DNA of 64,000 nucleotides from Caulobacter sp031457805 (GCF_031457805.1 NZ_JAVDXI010000003.1:124001-188000); one strand, 5' to 3'; positions 15,349-24,283 are shown, counted from the first letter of the stretch. Notes: a model not told the origin generated them from the letters alone. A program made the numbers and translations.

Positions 15349-18344
15349 CCGCCGCAGTCTGGGTCGGCAGCCAGGTCGCCTTCGCCGCCGCCGCCGTCGG
15401 CGCCTCAACGGTCGTGGCCGCCGCCACTGGCTACGCGACGATCGGCGCGACGCTGGCGGCCGAGGTCTACGCGGTCAGCAAGGCCACCCAGGCCCTGACG
15501 CCGAAGATCAAGGGACCGGAGACGGTTCTCCAGTGGCAGGCGGATCCGCGCGCCGGCATCCCCTATGGCATCGGCCGCAGCGCCATCGCCGGCAGCATCG
15601 TCTTCAACCAGGCGGCCGGCGACACGAACAAGTTCCTCAACTTCGCGACCGTCTATTCGGGCGCGGGTCCGATCGACGGGTTCGAGGCCTTCCAGGCCAA
15701 CGGCGTCACCGTGCCGTTCACCGCCGACGGCGGCGAAGGCGCGAGCGGCTACTACCTCAACCGCATGTGGCTCAAGACCCAGCTGGGTCAGGCCAACGAG
15801 CCCTATCTGCACTGGACGGCCACCGGCTCGAAGGACACGCCGGCCAATCACGGCGGCATGCCGTCGGAGTGGACCTCAGCGCACAAGCTGTCGGGCCTGG
15901 CCGCGTCGCTCTGGGCGCTGGAGTACGACCCGAAGAAATACGCCTCGGGTGTCCCGTCGCCGCGCATGATCGGCCGCTGGGTCAAGACCTACGACCCACG
16001 CCAGGACTCGACCTATCCCGGCGGCTCGGGCGCGCATCGTTGGAACGACGAGAGCACCTGGACCTGGTCGCGTTGCCCCTACCGTAACGCCATCACCTGG
16101 ATCATCGGCCGCCGCTCTGGCGGCGTGCTGACCCACGGGCTGGGCGCCGACATCAGCGAGATCGACGTGCCCGCCTTCGTGCAGGGCGCGAACGTCTCGG
16201 ACGCCAACAGCTGGTATGTCGACGGCGCGGTCGACAGCCTGGACGACGACTACGAAGTCCTGAAGGCCATGCTCCAGGCCGGCGCCGGCGTGCCGATCCT
16301 GGGCGGCTCCAAGATCTCGTGCATGGTCAACGCCCCGGCCGTCAGCCTGGCCACGATCACCGAGGCCGACATCGTCGGGACGATGACGGTTCCCGGCCAG
16401 GTCAGCGCGGCCGAGCGGATCAACACCGTCTGGCCCAGCTACACCGAAGAGGCCCTGGACTGGCAGGTCGTGACGCCGGACGCCCCGGTGCAGGTCGCCG
16501 AGTACGTGGCTGTCGACGGCGAGGAGCGCTCGATCGAGCTGGGCATGCCGCTGATCACCAGCGCGACCCAAGTCGGCCAGATCTGCCGCTACGCGATCGA
16601 GGACGCCCGCGAGCTGACGGGCATTGTCCTGACCCTGTTCCCGCGCTGGAAGTGGCTCCCGCCCGGCGCCTGCGTCACGGTGAACAGCCCGGAGGCGGGC
16701 CTAAACGGCCAGAAGGTGCGGATCCAGAAGCGGACCCGCGACCTCTCGACCAAGCTCCCGACGTACATCTGCCGCACCGAAACCGACGGCAAGCACGCCT
16801 ACGCCCTTGGCCAGACGAACACGCCGCCGGCCGACCCGGCGCTGACGGGCGTGGACCCGACCGTCGTTCCGCTGCCGGGCGATGGCGCGTGGCAGATCGT
16901 GGACGGCGTGGTCGCCAATGACGACGGCTCGCTGCCGGCGATCGTGATCCGCGGTGCGGCCGATTACTACAACGCCGTGACGATCGTCGTGGACTTCCGC
17001 GAGATTCTCGGGCCGGTCGGCGGGCCGAACACCTTCGGCGAATGGCAATCCCAGTCGTTCCCGGCCACCGCCACCGAGCTGGTGGTGACCGGCGTAAAGC
17101 CGGGCTCGCGATATCAAGTCCGCGTCCGCTACATCACGGCGGCCGGGACCGAGAACCCGGACACCGGCACCGATCTGGGCAACGTAACCACGGGTCCGAT
17201 CGTCAGCGCCGGGGTCAAGACCATCGCCGGCATGACTCCCTCGGCCTTGGTCGACGAGCTGCGCGCGAACACCGACGCCGGGCGCCAGCTGGCCCAGGCC
17301 AATCTAGAACTGGCGATGGGCGCGATCGACGAGCGCGGTCAGCTGATCAGCGAGACGTTCCACAAGGGCGTGCGGGTCAAGCGCATCCTGATCGACGAAG
17401 ATCAGGAATGGGAGGAAGGCGACAAGACCTTCTGGTCGCGCATGGGCCTGATGGCGCTGCTGTCGCCGTCCGGCAACAGCATGATCATGCGGCACGACAC
17501 GCTGATGTGGTCGACGACGGAAAGCCTGGCCGACCACGTCGAGGCGATCCGCACCCAGATCGGCACCGACATCGCGGCCTTCAACACCCAAATCCGAACC
17601 TGGGTGAACTCGTCCAGCGCCGGCGTCCTTTGGATCAACGCACTCGAGGCGAACTTCGGGAACAACTTCCGAGGATCGATCACCCAGACGGCCAGCGTCG
17701 TTTCGGGGATGGGCGCGAGTTACACGATCTCGACCGACGTCAACGGCCATGCCGCCGGTTTGCGCCTGGTCAACACGGGGGCGACCTCGGCGTTCGTGGT
17801 CTCGGCCGCTGAGATCGGATTTTCGAACGGGAGTACGACCCTCTATCCGCTGGCCATCGTCGGAGGGATCGTCAAGGCGACCAACTTCGAGGCCGACCGC
17901 GTCCGCGCCAACAGCATCTACGCGGTCAACATCGTCGCCGAGAATATCCAGACGACCCACATCGCGGGGCGGAACGTCACGGACTCCGTGGTCTCTTCGT
18001 CAGGCGTTTCGATCGACCTAGCGGTCGGCGTTTGGACGACGCTTCGGTCGATCAGCTACTACAGCCTCGGCGGCCGTCTGGAGATCTACACGCAGGCCAC
18101 CCTCGGCAGCTATTCGACGGACAGCTACGCGGATCTGCGTGTCTTGGTCGACGGCGTCGTTCAGGACGACTGGCCGAAATACGTGAAGGGCGGGGCTTAC
18201 GACCGCATCCCTTCTCTGACCGACGCCACGCCCGGCGCCGGATGGCACACGATCGAGTTCCAGGCGACGCTTCTGTCGGGGTCCGGCACCTGCCGCGCCG
18301 CGAACTATTCCGCCCGCATCACTGAACACAAGACGGAGCGCTGA
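15330..18344 (+). CDS. Central tail tip/fibre protein, lambda J-like
   Basis: 1004-residue tip protein. The start at 15330 lies inside the peptidase-like gene and is followed by a hydrophobic segment (about residues 5-45) and then KGPETVLQWQADPRAGIPYG, which resembles the opening of J/GTA gp15 proteins. A beta-rich body follows, including a fibronectin type III-like region near residues 560-620 (VVTGVKPGSRYQVRVRYIT). The C-terminal 300 residues contain ADRVRANSIYAVNIVAENIQ, a helical fibre stretch, and a final beta domain. It should contact the host surface with the following fibre genes. Confidence 0.85.
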   Translation: MPQAALAAAVWVGSQVAFAAAAVGASTVVAAATGYATIGATLAAEVYAVSKATQALTPKIKGPETVLQWQADPRAGIPYGIGRSAIAGSIVFNQAAGDTNKFLNFATVYSGAGPIDGFEAFQANGVTVPFTADGGEGASGYYLNRMWLKTQLGQANEPYLHWTATGSKDTPANHGGMPSEWTSAHKLSGLAASLWALEYDPKKYASGVPSPRMIGRWVKTYDPRQDSTYPGGSGAHRWNDESTWTWSRCPYRNAITWIIGRRSGGVLTHGLGADISEIDVPAFVQGANVSDANSWYVDGAVDSLDDDYEVLKAMLQAGAGVPILGGSKISCMVNAPAVSLATITEADIVGTMTVPGQVSAAERINTVWPSYTEEALDWQVVTPDAPVQVAEYVAVDGEERSIELGMPLITSATQVGQICRYAIEDARELTGIVLTLFPRWKWLPPGACVTVNSPEAGLNGQKVRIQKRTRDLSTKLPTYICRTETDGKHAYALGQTNTPPADPALTGVDPTVVPLPGDGAWQIVDGVVANDDGSLPAIVIRGAADYYNAVTIVVDFREILGPVGGPNTFGEWQSQSFPATATELVVTGVKPGSRYQVRVRYITAAGTENPDTGTDLGNVTTGPIVSAGVKTIAGMTPSALVDELRANTDAGRQLAQANLELAMGAIDERGQLISETFHKGVRVKRILIDEDQEWEEGDKTFWSRMGLMALLSPSGNSMIMRHDTLMWSTTESLADHVEAIRTQIGTDIAAFNTQIRTWVNSSSAGVLWINALEANFGNNFRGSITQTASVVSGMGASYTISTDVNGHAAGLRLVNTGATSAFVVSAAEIGFSNGSTTLYPLAIVGGIVKATNFEADRVRANSIYAVNIVAENIQTTHIAGRNVTDSVVSSSGVSIDLAVGVWTTLRSISYYSLGGRLEIYTQATLGSYSTDSYADLRVLVDGVVQDDWPKYVKGGAYDRIPSLTDATPGAGWHTIEFQATLLSGSGTCRAANYSARITEHKTER

Positions 18345-18346
18345 CC

Positions 18347-18583
18347 ATGTCTCGCGTTGTGGCGATCTACTACCTCGGCGACCAGCCGGTCGCCGCCTTC
18401 GCGGGGCCTGCCGAGATCTTCGAGGCGAACAAGGAGCCGGAAAGCCTGCCGTACCGGCTGATGAACGGCACGCCGTGGGGCGAAATCGAGGGCTACCGCG
18501 CCGCCCCGACCCTGGCCGAGTTCGACGCCTGGCGAGCCGCCAATCCCGAGGCCGAACCGGCCGAGGGCGAACCTCAAGAATAG
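18347..18583 (+). CDS. Small tail-module protein, unknown function
   Basis: 78 residues, starting two bases after the J-like gene. It opens SRVVAIYYLGDQPVAAFAGP and ends in an acidic Pro/Glu tail. Small acidic proteins between J and the side fibre are common and may be fibre chaperones. I recognise no domain. High GC3 and tight spacing support it as a real gene. Confidence 0.65.
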   Translation: MSRVVAIYYLGDQPVAAFAGPAEIFEANKEPESLPYRLMNGTPWGEIEGYRAAPTLAEFDAWRAANPEAEPAEGEPQE

Positions 18584-18594
18584 GGGAATTCGGC

Positions 18595-18807
18595 ATGGCC
18601 GAAGCGACGACGGGCGACCCGCGCGAGGCGGCGTCGCGCGAGTACATGCACCTGCTCGAAGACTATTTTCAGACGCGCGAGACCGAAGACGCGCTGCGCG
18701 AAAAGCGCGTTCAGCTGGCCGTTCGACTGAAGGTGCTGGGGGCGGGGATCGACGCGGCCAAGAACGCGCGAACCGGATTCGCCAAACCTGAGGGGGGTGA
18801 AGCCTGA
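18595..18807 (+). CDS. Small tail-module protein, helical, unknown function
   Basis: 70 residues, mostly one charged helix (LLEDYFQTRETEDALREKRV), with a start at 18595 preceded by AGGGGAATTCGGC. Its stop overlaps the fibre start (TGATG at 18805-18809). This translational coupling suggests a fibre assembly helper, but no family is recognised. Confidence 0.65.
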   Translation: MAEATTGDPREAASREYMHLLEDYFQTRETEDALREKRVQLAVRLKVLGAGIDAAKNARTGFAKPEGGEA

Positions 18808-21029
18808 TGTCGATCACGACGGACACTGTCGCTCTGCGCCTGGCGCAGCGCCTCGTCGCGCACGGCGTGGCGATCGACGACGTCGAAGCATTCGCCGCCG
18901 ACTTCGCGCCGGATCTGGTGGATTGGGTCGGCGGCGAAGAGGCTGTCCCGGTCGCGCTGGCTTCCAAGGTAGCGACCACGGCCGGCGCGTGGAACGCCGA
19001 CGTGATGCAACGTATCGACTGGTGGACGGGCACGGTCGACGGCGGGCCGAACGGCGATGGCATGTACCCCATGACCAACGCCGCCGGGGTGAAAACTATG
19101 TTCCCGTCCTTGGCGAAGATTTTCGCCACGGTCGGAACCGTGGGCGATCCGGCGGCTGTCATCTCCGAGGTGCAAGCGCTTGTAGACGACGCCGAGGGGG
19201 CTAAGAGCGTTGCGGAAGCGGCCCGAGATCAAGTGGTTGATCGGATCGATCCGGGGATCTCCCTTCGCGATACCGACTCCGCGAACTGGGCGCTTGTTGT
19301 TCTGGATAAGAATGACAAGTCGGCTGGCGGCTGGAAGTTGGACGGCACCTTCGCTCCGGTGAAGATCCTCCTGCCTGATGCCTCTCAGATCGCTGGGCGT
19401 AGCCTGACGTCTGGACTGATGGCGGAAGGGGTCAGCGACCAAGTCCGTAGCCTCGACGACTATTCTCCGTATGCCTTCGTTGTGCATGACGCCGCCGGCA
19501 ACATGAAGTTGGCGGTGCCTAAAAACGGGCCTGTCATGGCGCGTGTGACCAAGGCCTTGCGGGTCGAAGCGCTTGACCCTGGCCAGGTCGGCTTCAACGC
19601 GCTCGCTGACGAGATCATTCTAGAGCCGATCGAGAACGACAGCGGTCAATACGCTCTCCTCGTCCTCGACCAGGCCAACAACATCAAGTTCGCGGTCCCA
19701 AAGTCGGGGCCTGTGATCGCCCGGGTAACGAAAGCTATTCGGGTCGAAACCATCGACGATGGGCAGGTTGGATTTAGCGCCCTGGCGTCCGAAATCCCGC
19801 TGTCAGCGGTGGATGCATCGGCTTCCGACCAGTATGCGCTGTTGGTTCTCGATCAGTCGAACAAGATCAAATTCGCTGTCCCGAAGTCTGGCCCGGTTAT
19901 CGGCCGCGTTCAGCGCGCCGTGGTGGCCGAAAGCGTGACTGCCGGAAGCATCGGGCTGGCGGCGCTCGCTCCGGACGTCACTTCTCAGCTCGCCTCCAAC
20001 CGCTACGTCGCGCAGCTCACCGGTAGTTCTCCGACTCGAAAGCTATTCGTCAGTGACCGAAAGACCGGTCGCCGCGTCCAGATTACCGCAACGGATCCGG
20101 CCGACCCGAAGATCCTGGACGGGTCTTATGTTGCTTTCGTGGATGGTGGAGAGGAGCGCTATCAATCAGTGATGGGCGGCGCGACCTGGCCGGTCTACCC
20201 GACCCGTCAGCTAACGCTCTTTGGGGACAGTCTGACAAACGCCGGTCTCGGCGTCAGCAATGTCGGCTCGGTGCTCGGGATCACTGCCGTCAACCGGGGC
20301 ATCAGCGGCCAAGGGATCGCGGATATCGCGATCCGCCAGGGCGGCCTTCGTCCCGCAATCACTGTCTCGGGCAACACGATCCCGGCCTCGGGCGTGGTGG
20401 CAGTCACGGCGATCTCTCCTGCCACGGGGTACCGTGTCGGCTCCGGCTATTCCTTCGTCGGCACCCTGGCAGGCGTCGCTGGGACCCTCGCTCGCGACAA
20501 CGCAAATGCCTGGACGTTCACCCGCACGGCCGACGGCGCCGACGTGGCGTGCCCGCCCGGCTCGCTCTTCGTGCACGACGCGCAATCTCTGCCGGCACAG
20601 AACGATGTGCAATCGATCTGGGTTGGCCGAAACAACGTGGGGGACGCAACGTTCCTTGCGGACCTGCAGAGCGGCGTAGCCCTGATGGTCGGCTTCCTGA
20701 AGCCCCTGGTGAAGCGCTACGCCATCATCTCCGTGACCAATGGTCAGAGCGAAGGCATCGGGACCTCGGCCTACCAAAAGATCGCCGACGCTAACGCCTA
20801 CCTCGCCGCGACCTACGGCGACTTCTTCTACGACCTGAGGTCTGATTTCATCCAGCACGGCCTGACCGTGGTGGGCCTGACCGCGAGCTCGGACGACCTC
20901 GCCGCCATCGCGGCAGACAAGCCTCCGCCGTCGCTAATGGGCGACAGCATCCATCCCAACAATACCGGCTACGCCGCACAGAAACTTCTGTTCGCGGCCT
21001 GGCTTACTTCGAGAGGGTACTTCCTATGA
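18807..21029 (+). CDS. Tail fibre with three internal repeats and C-terminal SGNH esterase
   Basis: 740 residues. The N-terminal 150 residues should anchor to the tail. Residues 222-270, 282-330 and 343-391 are three copies of a ~50-residue unit (YALLVLDQ-x-N-IKFAVPKSGPV then RV-x-VGF-ALA-EI), with a weaker half copy at about 161-190. An SGNH/GDSL hydrolase follows: GDSLT with Ser475, GISGQG (498-503), GRNN (607-610) and DSIHPN with Asp713 and His716. An inserted beta domain (about 525-590) may bind sugar. It probably removes O-acyl groups from a host polysaccharide during adsorption. Confidence 0.85.
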   Translation: MSITTDTVALRLAQRLVAHGVAIDDVEAFAADFAPDLVDWVGGEEAVPVALASKVATTAGAWNADVMQRIDWWTGTVDGGPNGDGMYPMTNAAGVKTMFPSLAKIFATVGTVGDPAAVISEVQALVDDAEGAKSVAEAARDQVVDRIDPGISLRDTDSANWALVVLDKNDKSAGGWKLDGTFAPVKILLPDASQIAGRSLTSGLMAEGVSDQVRSLDDYSPYAFVVHDAAGNMKLAVPKNGPVMARVTKALRVEALDPGQVGFNALADEIILEPIENDSGQYALLVLDQANNIKFAVPKSGPVIARVTKAIRVETIDDGQVGFSALASEIPLSAVDASASDQYALLVLDQSNKIKFAVPKSGPVIGRVQRAVVAESVTAGSIGLAALAPDVTSQLASNRYVAQLTGSSPTRKLFVSDRKTGRRVQITATDPADPKILDGSYVAFVDGGEERYQSVMGGATWPVYPTRQLTLFGDSLTNAGLGVSNVGSVLGITAVNRGISGQGIADIAIRQGGLRPAITVSGNTIPASGVVAVTAISPATGYRVGSGYSFVGTLAGVAGTLARDNANAWTFTRTADGADVACPPGSLFVHDAQSLPAQNDVQSIWVGRNNVGDATFLADLQSGVALMVGFLKPLVKRYAIISVTNGQSEGIGTSAYQKIADANAYLAATYGDFFYDLRSDFIQHGLTVVGLTASSDDLAAIAADKPPPSLMGDSIHPNNTGYAAQKLLFAAWLTSRGYFL

Positions 21030-21904
21030 CGGGCCTTGCGATCCGCTTCAATTCCACCTTCACCGATACCGACCTGCCGAAGTTCAAGTACGACGAACTG
21101 CTAAGCGATGCCGCCGGCTCGCTCATGCTGCTGGACGTTCGCAATTGGTCCGCCGGCGTACCGGCCAATGCCGCGCTGCTGCCGAACCTGGCGCGCGAAC
21201 AAGCCGCCCTCTCCGGCATCACCGGCGACACCTCGGCGGTCTTTAAGAAGGTCGGCAGCTTGGAAACGAGCGGCCAAGGCCTGCTCGAGCGAACCACGAA
21301 GGGAGGACTGCACGTCATTGTTCGTCAGTCGTCGCCGATCGCGATCGACAATGGCTATACGATCGATGTCCCGACGAACGTCCTGGCGTACATGCTCGCG
21401 AACCCGACGCACAATTTCTACTACTCGCAGTGGTCGAAGGTGACGCGCGTGGCCATCGCCAGCAACGGTGGTGCCCCCTCGACCATGAGCATCGAAAACG
21501 CGGCAAACGCGGGCTATGTGCGGTTCTCCCATATCTCCGGTCAGCAGATGCCTGTCGGCGGAAACGTCATTGGCAACCGCGAGAGCAATAGCTGGAATGT
21601 GACGGGAGACTCTTTCCGCAACCGCGCGGGCAAGAGCAGCGACACAACGCCAGTGGCCGCGAACTATTCAATCTCTAAATCGTTGGCCACGCTCGGCGCC
21701 GGCACTCGCCAAAATAACTATGGTCCGATCCTGGGATCGCTTTCGTCATGGGTCTTCTACAGGGCGTATATCGAGGACCTCACACTCTCCGGGCGCTCCT
21801 ACGCGACGGTCGATGCGTTGGACTACGCCATGTACCAGGAGGCCTTCGGCGCTGCTGGCCGGTTCTATGGCGACACGTACACCGCGCCCAGCACGATCCC
21901 CTAG
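21026..21904 (+). CDS. Tail fibre-associated protein, unknown (probable receptor binding or fibre tip)
   Basis: 292 residues, starting four bases inside the esterase fibre gene (ATGA overlap), so translated with it. No known motif is visible. It is rich in Ser, Asn, Gly and Tyr with short strands and looks like an all-beta host-contact protein. The C-terminus (SSWVFYRAYIEDLTLSGRSY then DALDYAMYQEAF) resembles the closing helix of laminin G/concanavalin-like lectin folds in fibre tips. It is the last tail gene before the first large minus-strand cassette. Confidence 0.65.
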   Translation: MTGLAIRFNSTFTDTDLPKFKYDELLSDAAGSLMLLDVRNWSAGVPANAALLPNLAREQAALSGITGDTSAVFKKVGSLETSGQGLLERTTKGGLHVIVRQSSPIAIDNGYTIDVPTNVLAYMLANPTHNFYYSQWSKVTRVAIASNGGAPSTMSIENAANAGYVRFSHISGQQMPVGGNVIGNRESNSWNVTGDSFRNRAGKSSDTTPVAANYSISKSLATLGAGTRQNNYGPILGSLSSWVFYRAYIEDLTLSGRSYATVDALDYAMYQEAFGAAGRFYGDTYTAPSTIP

Positions 21905-21921
21905 GAGCGGCTAGCTGCTCC

Positions 21922-22578
21922 CTACGCCAGATGTGGATCCTTGCCGTTCACAGTGATCATCAGGTCCGCCGAATGATCGCCGACAAGAGGCATTCCGTTC
22001 TCGGGTGTTCTGTTTTCGTGGGCCTTACGGTGGAAGTCTATGCCTAGGGCGGCGAGGGTGTCACATACAGCAGCGCCACGACCATCCGTGCGAACAGAGA
22101 CCTCCAGGGGGTATTGGGCCCCGATGCTCAAAACACGGCACGGGGCCGCACGGACGATGGCGCCGCCTGACCGCATCGCTTCGATGATGTCGTTGGTGTA
22201 GCCGACGACCTCTTGGTCTGGCTGATAGAGCACGTGGACACGCAACCCGAACTGCTCTGCGACTTTCAGCGACAGCTCTCGTTTCGTATCTGAGGACAGG
22301 CGCCGCGGACCTAGTCGGCCCTCCAGCTTCTCGCGAGCGGCCCGTTCGCGCTCCAGCTGAAGAGTCGCCTCGGCAGCCTTCAGCTTGGCCTCTTCGGCGG
22401 CCTTATTGGCCTGACTGATTTCCTGCTGCGCCTTGGCCTTATAGGCCGCCAGTTCGCGGTCCTTCTGCTTGTCGCTCAAGTTGGTGAGGTAGAAAATGAG
22501 GCCGGACAATACGACCCCGAGCAATGTCACCGACAGTAGCGACACGTTCGATATCACGAGCAGCTTGTCGACGTTCAT
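21922..22578 (-). CDS. Membrane-anchored coiled-coil protein of prophage cassette, unknown function
   Basis: 218 residues from ATG 22578 (an in-frame start farther up would add 49 unconvincing residues). One transmembrane helix (about residues 8-33), then a long Lys/Ala/Glu coiled coil (about 38-95), then a compact domain with AEQFGLRVHVLYQPDQEV and LMITVNGKDPHL. It lies at the downstream end of a minus-strand set with the 115-residue protein and the HExxH peptidase, convergent to the fibre genes. A sensor or effector anchored to the inner membrane is plausible; nothing in the sequence names a function. Confidence 0.7.
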   Translation of the reverse strand: MNVDKLLVISNVSLLSVTLLGVVLSGLIFYLTNLSDKQKDRELAAYKAKAQQEISQANKAAEEAKLKAAEATLQLERERAAREKLEGRLGPRRLSSDTKRELSLKVAEQFGLRVHVLYQPDQEVVGYTNDIIEAMRSGGAIVRAAPCRVLSIGAQYPLEVSVRTDGRGAAVCDTLAALGIDFHRKAHENRTPENGMPLVGDHSADLMITVNGKDPHLA

Positions 22579-22756
22579 GCGCGAGGACCGCTGGTTTTTC
22601 TGGAGGACGGTGTTGCTCACGGCGAACCTGACCGCTGTGATTGTTACCCTGATTTTCGTAGGCGTGACGGTTTGGACAGAGGACCAAATGAAGGCCCACC
22701 ATCCTTGCTCCGCTCCAGCCCTCACTTTTTCCGACGGCGCTTCTCGGCATTGGTGA
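22577..22756 (+). CDS. Possible small membrane protein in gap between minus-strand genes
   Basis: 59 codons on the plus strand, filling the gap left by the two minus-strand genes. It encodes MREDRWFFWRTVLLTANLTA followed by a strongly hydrophobic VIVTLIFVGVTVW, one clear transmembrane helix, and a short polar end that overlaps the 115-residue gene by 35 bases. GC3 over the first 40 codons is high, as in real genes here. No good ribosome-binding site is seen, so it could be chance. Confidence 0.35.
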   Translation: MREDRWFFWRTVLLTANLTAVIVTLIFVGVTVWTEDQMKAHHPCSAPALTFSDGASRHW

Positions 22757-23069
22757 CGCCGGCTTTCAAGCCCTTGAGCTCATCATCGGTCAGGCTATCC
22801 AGCCAAGCGTCCAGCGCTGAGGAGCTGTGCGAGGGGTCGACGATCATCTTCGGCGGGTTGGGCGAGGAGATCTTCGCCTTCATATCCTGCAGGTAGTTGG
22901 CGCAGTTCGAAGCGACGTCGTTCTCTCGCCTCGGGTCGGCGAGCACGGCGGCAGCAAGTGCTTCCAGAGCCTTGTCGGTGAAATCGACATTCGCCCAGGC
23001 GCCGATGTCCTCGCAGTGCTTCCTTTGGAGCGTAAGCGCCTCCCAGGCCTCACAATCAACCTTCAGCAT
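22722..23069 (-). CDS. Unknown small protein of prophage cassette
   Basis: 115 residues, no recognised family. The N-terminal half is helical with three Cys (KVDCEAWEAL, KHCEDIG, SNCANYL). The end is lysine rich (KRRRKK). It lies between the membrane coiled-coil gene and the metallopeptidase on the same strand, 80 bases after the latter, so it may be in one transcript with both. Confidence 0.6.
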   Translation of the reverse strand: MLKVDCEAWEALTLQRKHCEDIGAWANVDFTDKALEALAAAVLADPRRENDVASNCANYLQDMKAKISSPNPPKMIVDPSHSSSALDAWLDSLTDDELKGLKAGVTNAEKRRRKK

Positions 23070-23149
23070 CTACCGTTCGCTCCGTGCTCGTTAGCAGCGA
23101 AAGCTAAAGCGTAAGCGTAGGCGAGAGTCGAGCCCCGGCCTTCCGTCAA

Positions 23150-24283
23150 TCAGGTGGAAGCGGCTGAGGCGAGGTTGTGGGTGCCCAACTTTGTCTTCAT
23201 CAGCATTGGCCTGACCCGCGCCCAAGCTGACGATGCACGATCGGCGAAGGCGAGATACGTTTTGCCCGTTGCCTCCCCGGCGCTGTCGAATCTGCGCCCA
23301 GTAACACACTCGAAGGCGTGGGCTCCGGTGTTCAGAAGAGGGAGGGTCAGCTCCTTTGCGATCTTTTCTTCCGAGTGGCCGGTCGTTTCATGGATGACGT
23401 TGGTTGAAACGGCTACGGTGAGCCTCATGCGATCGACTGGGTGAGGGTGTGTGGCACGAGTAGAGAGCCAGTCGGCGTCGTACAGCCTGTTCCTGCCGAG
23501 CGCCCCGAAGAAGGCAAAGGTAGCCAGGATTGCAAAACGGAGGTGGTCGTCAGCGTCCTTGCAAAGGTAATCGGCAACGCTGCGGGGCTGCACGGCGAAA
23601 AATCCAATCATCTCCTTTGCCGCGAAACAATCGGCATCGAACTCTAGCGCTCGCGCAATCTCCAAGTCCTCAAGACTGGATCCCCCCTGATCAGCGAATT
23701 CGAACACAGATCTTGTAGAGTTATAGCCGCAGTGTCCGTTGATGATGTGTCCGAGTTCGTGAAACGCTACGGCCATCAGCGTTCCGACAGAAAAGCCTTT
23801 AAAGCTTAATTCTGCAGGAAGATCTTCAACGCCCCGGGGAATTCCATCTTCACGAGGGATGGTGAGGATATTGTGGGCTTCAATTATTGGCTTGGCCTGA
23901 GGTTTGGGGAAAAGGGCGCAAACCGGCGCTGAGTGCTCAAACGCGAGGCCAAACAGGGCGGCTTTCACAAAGAGCGCCTGGGTCACCGCGATACAGTAAG
24001 AATTCTCCCTGACCCTAAACGCGACCGCGTTCTCGATGTCGCTATCCAGGATGCAGAAGCGAATATCCTGAGTTACGTTTCGACGTGCTGCCGAGTACGC
24101 AATAGCGGCATCGAGCAGATTTGCCATGATGCCAAATATTCCGTCGAACCTTACATTTTCTGGGTCTTCAATGACCGTGTTCGGCCATTTCCAATCGTAT
24201 TGGATCAGGCTCTCCACTCTTCCGAAATCGGCGTAGTCCAAATATCGCACTACGTACGCACCCCAAGTTGTCGCGTTGAGCAT
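23150..24283 (-). CDS. HExxH metallopeptidase, Lit phage-exclusion or M48-like
   Basis: 377 residues. His175-Glu-Leu-Gly-His179 is a zinc-binding HExxH, followed by GH (183-184) and ALEFDADCFA (212-221), whose Glu214 is the likely third ligand. A THPHPVDRM segment at 279-287 matches the HPxxxR tail motif of M48 gluzincins. The HELGH...ALEFDAD pairing is also what Lit, the prophage e14 protease that cleaves EF-Tu to abort T4 infection, displays. No transmembrane segments are obvious, which favours a cytosolic Lit-type enzyme over HtpX. The gene is AT-richer than its neighbours, suggesting recent acquisition. Immunity role inferred. Confidence 0.72.
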   Translation of the reverse strand: MLNATTWGAYVVRYLDYADFGRVESLIQYDWKWPNTVIEDPENVRFDGIFGIMANLLDAAIAYSAARRNVTQDIRFCILDSDIENAVAFRVRENSYCIAVTQALFVKAALFGLAFEHSAPVCALFPKPQAKPIIEAHNILTIPREDGIPRGVEDLPAELSFKGFSVGTLMAVAFHELGHIINGHCGYNSTRSVFEFADQGGSSLEDLEIARALEFDADCFAAKEMIGFFAVQPRSVADYLCKDADDHLRFAILATFAFFGALGRNRLYDADWLSTRATHPHPVDRMRLTVAVSTNVIHETTGHSEEKIAKELTLPLLNTGAHAFECVTGRRFDSAGEATGKTYLAFADRASSAWARVRPMLMKTKLGTHNLASAAST

